Below are positions 21,101 through 28,639 of a stretch of 64,000 nt of DNA, piece by piece. Where the stretch lies: positions 1 to 64,000 of the forward strand of contig OX442321.1 of the NCBI GenBank assembly GCA_949358305.1, in the 5' to 3' direction. The notes beneath the pieces were generated by a model that saw only the letters and a list, made by a program, of their open reading frames with translations, did not search any database and was not told where the DNA came from. Origin of the DNA: Strigamia acuminata (lineage: Eukaryota > Arthropoda > Chilopoda > Geophilomorpha > Linotaeniidae). The position numbers were made by a program, and so were the translations under genes. Position 1 is the first letter of the stretch. Each line of letters opens with the position of its first letter.

Positions 21101-22527
21101 CGTACTGCCGACGCCTTGATGTCGAAAATCACGCTCTTCTTGGTATCGATGATTTTGGCCACGGAAAGTAGATTCGCCGATATCTCAGGTACGTGTAAAA
21201 CGTTGTTTAGTCGGTGAATTTTGTCGTTTTTGCTGGTCGTGACTCGAATACTGCCAATTCCAATCGATTTCATTCTTACATTCTTGTCAGCGATCCCAAT
21301 TGTCCGATCATCACGTTCGTAGGTGTCGAAAAATTCCTTGGTTCTCGTCATATGGCTAGTTGCGCCCGAATCCACCAACCAAAGCACCTTCGTTTCTTCA
21401 CTAATCGTCGCCACTTCGTTCTTTGTAATTTCGTCGGTCGACGCGATCTCGTCGGTGGTCGTTGCAACTTCGTCAGTCGTCGTGAGTTCGTCCGTCGTCG
21501 CAATCTCGTCGGTGTACGTTGCAACTTCGCCTGTTGTCGTGATTTCGTCGGTCGTTGTAATCGGGTCGGTGTACGTTGCAACTTCGTCTGTCGTCGTGAT
21601 TTTGTCGGCCGTCTCGATCTCGTCTGTCATTGCGTACATGCACGATTCCTCCATCTCGAATGCACACAGATTTCCTTCTTGTTTGTGGCTTCGTTTGAAT
21701 GTGCCTTTGCCGCGTTTGGAATTCGTCCTCTCTCTCTTCGGTTTTGAACAAGTTGACGCCTTATGCCCGCTCCCTTCGCAGTTGAAGCAGAACATTGGGT
21801 TCTTACACTCGCTCGCCACGTGACCAGGTTTGTTGCAATTGAAGCATTTTCGCGTGTCCGCACGTTTCTCGAATCTCTTACGGCTATCCGCTCTGTATGC
21901 AACATCCGTGCTTCCTTCGATTTTTATGTTGTTCTGCGTCTCACGTGATCTCAAAATTTTTCGCGCATCTTGTAGTGTAGTCGTCTTATTTGCTCTGATG
22001 CCCTCGGCCGTGGCGTCGAATTCTTCTCGCAATCCCCTTAATATCGCGTATTTGGCCTGAGTTTCCTTTATATCCCCTCCGTAGGAGGCGCATTTAGTTC
22101 TCAGTGCCTCGACTCGGTTTACGTACTGGTCTATTGTCTCTTTCGCGGTCATTTTGAGGCGCAGCAACTCGTCCAAGCACTCGTACTGGAGATCTGTTGT
22201 ATCGATCTCCATATTTTTCTTTATGTCGTCCCAAAGTTGTTTAGCGGTTAATGCGTCGTCGTAACGTAGTACCTGCTCATCGTTTAGGGTTCCGATCAGT
22301 ATTCCCTTCGCGGCGTTGTTGCTCTTCCGCCACGTTTTCCACGTTTTTTCGTCCTCATCGTGGGTCGCATCTCCCTTAACTGGTCGTTTGGGCTCCGTCT
22401 CTTCGATCGCGGTGTCCCACAAATCTCGTTCATTTAGCGCGGCCTTTACTCGTTTGGACCACAGCAAATAGTTACCGTCGTGTAACAATTCTATTTGGTT
22501 GCGGATTTTCGTCGTTGAATCCGTCAT
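18160..22527 (-). CDS. gag-pol: Copia Gag-Pol polyprotein
   Basis: This 1,455-residue frame opens with a UBN2/Gag-like region. Two CCHC knuckles follow (CFNCNKPGHVASEC near residue 232, CFNCEGSGHKASTC near 250). The protease motif LVDSGATSHMT lies near 385. The integrase has HQRLGHL, CESCIKGK and DNGGEF near 490-640. The reverse transcriptase has YVDDAVTLASS near 1,160. The RNase H has YTDASWDRTADSKSFSGFV and TVYCDSLNATQLL, near 1,300-1,400. The PR-IN-RT-RH order is Copia-type. Unusually, between the zinc knuckles and the protease (about residues 300-375) there is a repeated Thr/Asp/Glu-rich linker built on TTDEVATYTD-like units. No stop or frameshift interrupts the frame. Confidence 0.96.
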   Translation of the reverse strand: MTDSTTKIRNQIELLHDGNYLLWSKRVKAALNERDLWDTAIEETEPKRPVKGDATHDEDEKTWKTWRKSNNAAKGILIGTLNDEQVLRYDDALTAKQLWDDIKKNMEIDTTDLQYECLDELLRLKMTAKETIDQYVNRVEALRTKCASYGGDIKETQAKYAILRGLREEFDATAEGIRANKTTTLQDARKILRSRETQNNIKIEGSTDVAYRADSRKRFEKRADTRKCFNCNKPGHVASECKNPMFCFNCEGSGHKASTCSKPKRERTNSKRGKGTFKRSHKQEGNLCAFEMEESCMYAMTDEIETADKITTTDEVATYTDPITTTDEITTTGEVATYTDEIATTDELTTTDEVATTTDEIASTDEITKNEVATISEETKVLWLVDSGATSHMTRTKEFFDTYERDDRTIGIADKNVRMKSIGIGSIRVTTSKNDKIHRLNNVLHVPEISANLLSVAKIIDTKKSVIFDIKASAVRGPDGRAIIDIRRIGDKFVIDTKILQSHENARKSEEINTTWHQRLGHLAYDTMRKMERDTLVRGLKMDTSENETCESCIKGKLTRKPHKSIGERQSQSIMDLWHVDLVGAITPESLGGSKYIMTVVDDWSRKTMVKVLKTKSETAEKLKNLITMCETETGQRLKRIRSDNGGEFIVGKLEKWFQERGVDHQLTVPYSAASNGVAERQNRTIIEMTRTMLVESGLPYTFWAECMCTTAIIRNSCMTRVHGKTPSEVWDDKKPTVKYFKRFGCVAFVLTKNAGRRKFDPKAEKRIFVGYAQKRRGYRIYNPETRLVSEERNVKFVESELGAPMLRSEDGTAMQPKYADLEIESEIKTSLDEEKGGNTVENGVIIDGSREGNAQDENDEILDGNREENAQDEIQNNEEADPPPPTQQHTPRATTAERQVRNLTERTANEDEMIRQGARRSERIKSRAMANVSEEIDPPRNYNEALQSINSEEWIKAMDEEIASMKKHEVWTTRELPRNKKTVKSNWVYKLKVNPNTGERRFKARLVAAGYTQRWGVDYDTTFAPVIRIETLRILVNEGAKRKRKLSQHDVRSAYLHGKLKNEIYMAQPEGYEDGTNLVCKLEKSIYGLKQSGRCWYEKLTEVLAKVKFERSPDDPCLFIVRRGHDYMFLGVYVDDAVTLASSDRFEKEVIDQIKNDVELISMGQLSSILGIQVYHDDNGIHLHQSEYIRRVLASYGMENCNTKSTPMDPQLNLDEHEDSPEVDQREYQELIGKLMYLAINTRPDLSFAMSSLSQYSAKPKQTHYQALKRVLKYLQKTTNYRLSYGCEDRRLHAYTDASWDRTADSKSFSGFVVRDGRSLIHWRCKKQEIVAMSSTESELHALSEGIKDVLWTKEIMMTITPTTKMEATTVYCDSLNATQLLKPGPQKARTKHFNRRLNFVKNDVESGNIDIKHIAGTEMLADFLTKPLTGPTLEKALIELGIAPTKKGRHEEE

Positions 22528-22671
22528 GTCGTCTTCTCAAAAAACACGTGCTCGCTCGAAATTTTCAGACTTTTACTGCTCGTCTTTTCTTCTTCAAGTT
22601 TGTACGCCTCGTGTTTTGACTTGTAGTCGTCAGTTATTCTTTAACGTCGTCGGTGGATTTTTAACGATCCG

Positions 22672-22681
22672 TCTGCTACCA
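22672..22681 (-). other. Copia primer binding site (tRNA-iMet)
   Basis: Two bases inside the 5' LTR the minus strand reads TGGTAGCAGA, the exact complement of the last 10 nt of animal initiator tRNA-Met including CCA. Initiator Met priming is typical of Copia elements. Confidence 0.8.
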
Positions 22682-22683
22682 TT

Positions 22684-22899
22684 TGTTGGAAATCGTGTGG
22701 TTGAAATAATGCAACATCATCGTAGGGTTAAAGAATTACAAGTGTTTTATTCTGGGAAAATACACAGGTTAAATATGTAGACACTGGGCCATGATTGGCT
22801 GTTAAATTGGGTCGTCTAGTGGACGTATCAGCGTCTGCCACGGAACGTCCGAGTGCCCTCTCGCGACGTAATGGCGGTCAAGCGACATGGGGTCCAACA
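22684..22899 (-). repeat. Copia 5' LTR
   Basis: This is the right-hand 216-bp LTR, matching 17,904-18,119 base for base as far as I can read. It contains the promoter side of the minus-strand element. Confidence 0.95.
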
Positions 22900-22904
22900 T
22901 TTTA

Positions 22905-23821
22905 ATCAAATTTAATTTGTAATAGAAATTTGTTGAAAGAAAGGAAGAAGAAAAAAATTTAAATATCTTTGCATATAAATATTGGAACCGTTTTGATTGG
23001 CTGTAAAGTTATTAACTCTGCGCACGCGCGTTTCAGCTTGCTTCGTAGGTTTTCTAGAAGAGTAGGCAAAATTTGCAACCTGAGTTTGAATTCTACACCT
23101 AAAATCCCGTGCTCGGGTGAGTTTATTTCATATATACGCCTGTCAAATTACAAACTAGTATTTTGCGTCAATGCAATGCGGTGAAGTGAATGATAATTCA
23201 GGTATGTATGTTTCAAATGTCCAACGATTTAAATGCCTTTTAACGATAGAAAACATTTATAATTGAGTTAACTGCGTGTTTAGAGTGATTGAAGCCAATT
23301 CTGACGTTAGATGTAACAAATTTGAGGATATCTTAATTTTATTTCGAACATTTAGACAGACAATTATTGAAAATTATTAGTATATTTTAAATTTTTGCAA
23401 ACAACTTATCAGGTAAAATGTCGTTGAAATCTTAGAACTTATTTGGTATGTAATTTTAGAATTGGCAATTTCTTTTTCATGTATTTCTATTGTTTGTATT
23501 CACTGGAACAATGCACTACGGATGAATGGCTTTGGTTTATTCGTCGAGAAATCTCTAAAGGCATCTTTATTTTATTTTATTTTTTGTCATTCTTCTGCTT
23601 TTAGGAATGGTAAAGACTCGACGTCCAACACAGTATAGGTGCTTTTTTCTCTCTACGATGCATCGCTTCGAGTCACCCACCTCCGAGGTTTACGTGTAGA
23701 TTGTACGATGGAACTTTTGTCACCATCTCGACGTCGTCAAGTTTTGCCTGAATAATTGCTGGATTGGCCGTCACCGCTACATCGTCTTACTAAGTATTCT
23801 TTTAATTGTATTTGTTATGCT
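22905..23821. other. Decayed duplicated sequence, no readable gene
   Basis: AT-rich. Contains GTATGTATGTTT near 23,200 and the DEWLWFIRREIS segment near 23,515-23,560, both resembling 15,010-15,170. It is therefore the left part of the second NRF-like copy. No intact exon is present. Confidence 0.45.
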
Positions 23822-23825
23822 TAAA

Positions 23826-24414
23826 GGTCAAGTGCACTGAGTGGGATTTTTACATTTTTTGAAAGCCCGTACTAAAAAACCAATAATCATCATAAAAAAA
23901 ATTAAATTGTTACGGTAATTATTTTATAATAACAATCCAAAAACGTAAGAATCAAACAGCAATGCGTGATGGGAGTATGACGTAGTCAGTTCTAAAGTTC
24001 ATTTGACCTGGATCCAGTTCTTGGATCTGGGTGGATCCAAGATGTCCGACCTCAATCAATCCATTGTTTTCCAATGACAGGATTGATTTTAAATTCTTAA
24101 AAATATAATTTCGTCCTAGTTGCTATCAATGCTAAATAAAAAAAACATTTTTGAACAAGCTTGAATCATTTAAAAAATTACGAATCGAATTTTGAATCGA
24201 CAGTCAGTCTGCGCGTGTGCATGACTGTCTGATTCGAACTGATGACGCAGGGCAAGACGTCTGCGACCATCATGCATTGCTTTTTGTTAACAACGTTTTT
24301 GGATTGTTATTATAAAATAATTACTACAACAATTTAATTTTTTACTTGATGATTATTAGTTTTTTAATATGGGCTTTCAGAAAATGTAAAAATCCCACTC
24401 AGTGCACTTGACCT
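23826..24414. mobile_element. TTAA-flanked foldback element
   Basis: Both termini are AGGTCAAGTGCACTGAGTGG and its inverse. Inverted repeats extend about 120 bp inward (ATTATTTTATAATAACAATC pairs with its complement near 24,305-24,325) and resume as AGCAATGC…TGATGG. TTAA flanks both sides (23,822-23,825 and 24,415-24,418). TTAA duplication is characteristic of piggyBac-type targeting. No coding frame is present in 589 bp. Copy A of the surrounding duplication lacks it. Confidence 0.7.
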
Positions 24415-24499
24415 TTAAACAAATTTCCTCTTTAATTTTTCGTTGTTTCTCGTTTCATTCGTCTTCTATTCTTTCTTTCTTGCGTTGGATTCTTGTTTC

Positions 24500-25150
24500 C
24501 ATACGAATTGATTAATTTTCCATACGAATTGATTAATTTTCCATACGAATTGATTAATTTTCCATACGAATTGATTAATTTTCCATACGAATTGATTAAT
24601 TTTCCATACGAATTGATTAATTTTCCATACGAATTGATTAATTTTCCATACGAATTGATTAATTTTCCATACGAATTGATTAATTTTCCATACGAATTGA
24701 TTAATTTTCCATACGAATTGATTAATTTTCCATACGAATTGATTAATTTTCCATACGAATTGATTAATTTTCCATACGAATTGATTAATTTTCCATACGA
24801 ATTGATTAATTTTCCATACGAATTGATTAATTTTCCATACGAATTGATTAATTTTCCATACGAATTGATTAATTTTCCATACGAATTGATTAATTTTCCA
24901 TACGAATTGATTAATTTTCCATACGAATTGATTAATTTTCCATACGAATTGATTAATTTTCCATACGAATTGATTAATTTTCCATACGAATTGATTAATT
25001 TTCCATACGAATTGATTAATTTTCCATACGAATTGATTAATTTTCCATACGAATTGATTAATTTTCCATACGAATTGATTAATTTTCCATACGAATTGAT
25101 TAATTTTCCATACGAATTGATTAATTTTCCATACGAATTGATTAATTTTC
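24500..25150. repeat. 21-bp minisatellite, 31 identical units
   Basis: The unit begins CATACGAATTG and continues ATTAATTTTC. It repeats 31 times over exactly 651 bp with no variation that I can see. Because 21 is a multiple of 3 and no frame holding the repeat peptides is stopped, it is open on both strands: repeats of FPYELIN on the plus strand and GKLINSY on the minus. These frames have no other sign of being genes. A 28-bp match to about 1.3 units occurs as unique sequence at about 25,705-25,733, inside an intron-like part of the NRF-like copy B. Confidence 0.95.
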
Positions 25151-25177
25151 CATGTCGAATTTTTATTGATTTTATTA

Positions 25178-25301
25178 GATATTGATGAATGCGATTACTA
25201 ACATTTGTGCGGAAGGAGTTTGCAAAAACACAATCGGGTCGTACACTTGCGCTTGTAGAGACGGCCACGAAAGAAATATCGATACAAATTTATGCGAAGG
25301 T
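25178..25301 (+). pseudogene. Isolated EGF exon, frameshifted
   Basis: After a T-rich stretch ending in AG, DIDECDY is followed by a stop in frame. In another frame the module continues ICAEGVCKNTIGSYTC, then ACRDGHERNIDTNLCEG, and ends at a GTAAAA donor. It is a calcium-binding EGF module of the fibrillin kind, broken by a frameshift near 25,195. It lies between the minisatellite and a foldback repeat, detached from any other EGF exon. Confidence 0.65.
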
Positions 25302-25324
25302 AAAATACTTTTCTTCCGGATATT

Positions 25325-25592
25325 CGCCCGTAGCTCCGCAATGGAGCCAGATAGGCATACTCATGCGATAATTAAACGATTTTTTATGTCATTCCACGTC
25401 GATTGGGCCTATTTCCGGCAATTTTTCAATTTTGGACGATTTTAGCAAAAACCCAAAGGCCTATGGAGAAATGGCCAAAATCGGTCAAAAATTGAAAGGT
25501 GCCGGAAATAGGCCCAAACGACGTGAAATGACGTAAAAAATCGTTTAATTATCGCATGAGTATGCCTATCTGGCTCCTTTGCCGAGTTATCG
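25325..25592. repeat. Long inverted repeat (foldback/MITE-like)
   Basis: GGAGCCAGATAGGCATACTC near 25,343 is matched by its inverse near 25,556-25,576. Pairing continues inward through ATAATTAAACGATTTTTTA and GGGCCTATTTCCGGCA to a centre near 25,455. The arms are about 110 bp. There is no coding capacity. The corresponding place in copy A lacks it, so it is a separate insertion. Confidence 0.65.
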
Positions 25593-25599
25593 GTCAAAA

Positions 25600-26900
25600 A
25601 CAGACTTCTGTATACTCTATTTTCTACATCTCAATGATCAGGATTTGATTTTATCTGACATACAGTATTCCGTTAATTTTATAATGACATTCAATATTGG
25701 GGTCAAATTGATTAATTTTCCATACGAATTGACGAAGTTTGCATAATGAATTGACGAACTTTGCTTAATGAATTGAATATTGCATATGAACTCAGGAATT
25801 TTCTCCTAAATAAGTTTGAATAAGACTGCTGGTTTAAATTTTCCGATTATAGATGAACTGAAATTTGTTTTTTACTTTTTAGGATTTTCATTCATATTTA
25901 TCCAACTCTACAGTTAGTACAGGAATTTGCGTACCATCGGCGTGTTCAGTTGGAGAAATAATCACTTTGTTACATCCTTGTAAGTGTACTTTAAATACAT
26001 TTTGGATACATTTTGCTTCAACTTGAATTGTGCTGTAGATCTAAACCAGAATGCGAAAGTTATCTCCGTACGTTGTCAAAACGCTTCACTGCAACATTTG
26101 GATTCCTGCTGTAGTAACGCTGTAAGACATTTTAAAAAATATCTTTTGTTATTTTTATTTTGTCAATGCTGTTCAATATCATACTGATACTATTTCCAAT
26201 CGTGGCCATTCAGGAATCCTCTTGGAAGTAGTGCCTTGGTTTCGTGTTTATAATGAAGTTTTAACTGAAGAAGGTGAAGCCGCACCAAAGAACTTTCAAC
26301 AAAGTAAGTTGGAAATACAAGAGACTGTATGGTTCGAAGAGTGCCAGACATTATTTTTATTTTTATGTTTGTAGTTTGAGCATCACGATTGGTTTGCATA
26401 CATTCTCTACTTGTTTGGTCAAGAGTGGGCACAATGAAGCTTACGAGTAGTTCAATAGTTTTTAATTCGACAAATTTCTCTCGTGGACAGATAGCATGAA
26501 TAATTAAGAGAAATTGAAAGAAAATTTTATATCTCAGATCATTTGAAATGGGAATGTTGCTGTGGATACTTTCTGCTATGTGAGGTAATGAATTGAAGCG
26601 TGTTGTATGTTGTTTCTATCTTAAGTGGTATATATCTCTTTATTTAGCGGTTTACTGGTCGCTTCGAGAGTGTTAGCAGAACGGAATATAGTTGGGGTGC
26701 GCACTACTTTCATCGATATTTAAGTTAATTTTAAGTTTAATTTTAATTATTTTATATTGTAGAGTCACTCCTGTTTATGCAATTAAAATTGGCATTGTTG
26801 CTGGTTTGTTATTTCTTGGGTCTGGACCACGTTGGCTCGAAGTTGTAGAAATGTGTGAACTTCGCAACCTTCAAACTTGTACTAAATTTGATTAAAATGT
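25600..26900 (+). pseudogene. NRF-6-like acyltransferase-3 gene, degenerate copy B
   Basis: Exon-like segments are collinear with copy A. STVSTGICVPSACSVGEIITL is at 25,905-25,977, QNAKVISVRCQNASLQHLDSC at about 26,043-26,112, and a GLLVASRV remnant near 26,647. VYAIKIGIVAGLLFLGSGPRWLEVVEMCELRN lies at about 26,773-26,870; its LGSGPxW motif is a signature of this membrane acyltransferase family. The AIPW-type exon ending GYGG seen in copy A is absent, and small indels break the frame. Intron sequence such as TACTCTATTTTCTACATCTC is also shared with 15,482. This shows duplication of genomic DNA and not of a processed RNA. Confidence 0.7.
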
Positions 26901-26956
26901 ATTTTTGTTTTAGTGTCAACCACATTGCTGGTTTCTAACTGTAGATTTGTAACACG

Positions 26957-27832
26957 TCGTTTCTTCTCTCATTTGTTTGTTTCTCTTCTCTTCTCTCATT
27001 TGTTTGTTTCTCTTCTCTTCTCTCATTCGTTTGTTTCTCTTCTCTCATGTGTTTTGTTTCTCTTCAAACTCGTTTAGTTTCTCTTCTCTCATTTGTTTCT
27101 CTTTTCTTCTCTCGTGTGTTTTGTTTCTCTTCTCTCATTTGTTTGTTTCTCTTCTCTCATTTGTTTGTTTCTCTTCTCTCATTTGTTTGTTTCTCTTCTC
27201 TCATTTCTTTGTTTCTCTTCTCTCACTCGTTTCTCTTCTCTCATTTATTTTGTTTCTCTTCTCTTTTGTTTTGTTTCTCTTCTCTCATTTGTTTGTTTCT
27301 CTTCTCTCATTTCTTTGTTTCTCTTCTCTCCCTCGTTTCTCTTCTCTTCTCTCATGTGTTTTGTTTCTTTTCTCTTCTTTCCCTCGTTTCTCTTCTCTCA
27401 TGTGTTTTGTTTCTTTTCTCTCACTCGTTTAGTTTGTCTTCTCTCATTCGTTTCTCTTCTCTTCTCTTCTCTCATCTGTTTTGTTTCTCTTCTCTTCTCT
27501 CATCTGTTTTGTTTCTCTTCTCTTCTCTCATCTGTTTTGTTTCTCTTCTCTTCTCTCATGTTTTGTGTTTCTCTTCTCTTCTCTGATGTGTTTTGTTTCT
27601 CTTCTCTTCTCTCATGTTTTGTTTCTCTTCTCTTCTCTCATGTGTTTTGTTTCTCTTCTCTTCTCTCATGTTTTGTTTCTCTTCTCTTCTCTCATGTGTT
27701 TTGTTTCTCTTCTCTCATTTGTTTGTTTCTCTTATCTTCTCTCGTGTGTTTTGTTTCTCTTCTCTCATTTGTTTGTTTCTCTTCTCTCATTTGTTTGTTT
27801 CTCTTCTCTCATTTGTTTGTTTCTCTTCTCTT
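26957..27832. repeat. Pyrimidine-rich minisatellite
   Basis: This is about 875 bp of TTTCTCTTCTCTCATTTGTT-like units of about 20-25 bp. All pyrimidines are on the plus strand except spaced TG or A interruptions. Several frames are open through it only because of composition (FSHLFCFSSLL). It ends exactly where the palindromic array begins. Confidence 0.9.
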
Positions 27833-28422
27833 CTGGTGGTGGTATTATGGTGACGTCATATGACGTCACCGCAATACCGCCACTAGATGGCGCAAAAAAT
27901 ATCCATTTGATTTACTTCTTTTTAGCAGCGCCCTCTGGTGGTGGTATTATGATGACGTCATATGACGTCACCGTAATACCGTCACCAGAGGGCGCAAAAA
28001 TATCCATTAGATTCACTTCTTTTTAGCAGCGCCCTCTGGTGGCGGTATTATGGTGACGTCATATGACGTCACCGTAATACCGCCACTAGATGGCGCAAAA
28101 AATATCCATTTGATTCACTTCTTTTTAGCAGCGCCCTCTGGTGGTGGTATTATGGTGACGTCATATGACGTCACTACAATACCGCCACCAGAGGGCGCAA
28201 AAATATCCATTAGATTCACTTACTTCTGTTTAGCAGCGCCCTCTGGTGGCGGTATTATGATGACGTCATATGACGTCACCGTAATACCGTCACCAGAGGG
28301 CGCAAAAATATCCATTAGATTCACTTCTTTTTAGCAGCGCCCTCTAGTGGCGGTATTACGGTGACGTCATATGACGTCACCATAATACCGCCACTAGATG
28401 GCGCAAAAAATATCAAAAGATT
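27833..28422. repeat. Tandem array of palindromes containing TGACGTCA pairs
   Basis: There are six units with about 101-105-bp spacing. GCGCCCTC starts at 27,928, 28,029, 28,131, 28,236 and 28,337, with a truncated first unit at 27,833. Each unit is a near-perfect hairpin of about 65 bp: an outer arm CGCCCTCTGGTGGCGG, then TATTA, then TGACGTCA-TA-TGACGTCA at the centre, mirrored outward to CCACCAGAGGGCG. About 37 bp of AAAATATCCATTAGATTCAC-type spacer separate units. TGACGTCA is the CRE/ATF octamer, occurring about a dozen times. The last unit is interrupted by a DIRS element. Confidence 0.9.
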
Positions 28423-28482
28423 CATTCACTCTTAGTAATCTCCGGCTAAACAGGAGATGGCGCTACTAGTCGGGTTACGTCA
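28423..28482. repeat. DIRS left terminal repeat
   Basis: The outer part CATTCACTCTTAGTAATC… is complementary to 32,826-32,860 in the ICR. The inner 34 bp (28,449-28,482), starting AACAGGAGATGGCGC, is the perfect inverse of 33,141-33,174. Confidence 0.85.
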
Positions 28483-28639
28483 CTTCCGGTTCTACTAACG
28501 GGTTGCGCGGTCAGGTTCGAATTGCTCTACAAGAAAAATTTGCTTTTATATCGTTTTTTCCCCTTTTTAATTAAAGGATCTCATATTTTCGAACACCTTT
28601 CTAATAATTGTTTCTTTATTAGTTTTATAACATTCTATT

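Larger units (their letters stand above)
17904..22899 (-). mobile_element. Intact Ty1/Copia LTR retrotransposon
   Basis: Two 216-bp LTRs that appear identical flank a single uninterrupted 1,455-codon gag-pol frame on the minus strand. The 5-bp target duplication TTTTA sits immediately outside both ends (17,899-17,903 and 22,900-22,904). A primer binding site and a polypurine tract are in the expected places. Identical LTRs and an open frame indicate a recent insertion that may still be mobile. It separates the two NRF-like pseudogene regions. Confidence 0.96.

Noticed and set aside
24432-25268. Long open frames (230 and 278 codons) through the minisatellite as possible genes
   Set aside because: They exist only because the repeat unit is 21 bp. 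There is no signal peptide, domain or splice support beyond the array.
26977-28026. Several Phe/Ser/Leu-rich open frames of 150-256 codons
   Set aside because: Composition artefacts of the TCTTCTC repeat, open in all three forward frames at once.
27833-28422. CRISPR array
   Set aside because: Repeats of about 65 bp with conserved spacers of about 37 bp in a eukaryotic genome. Spacers are not unique, so it is a satellite of palindromes.
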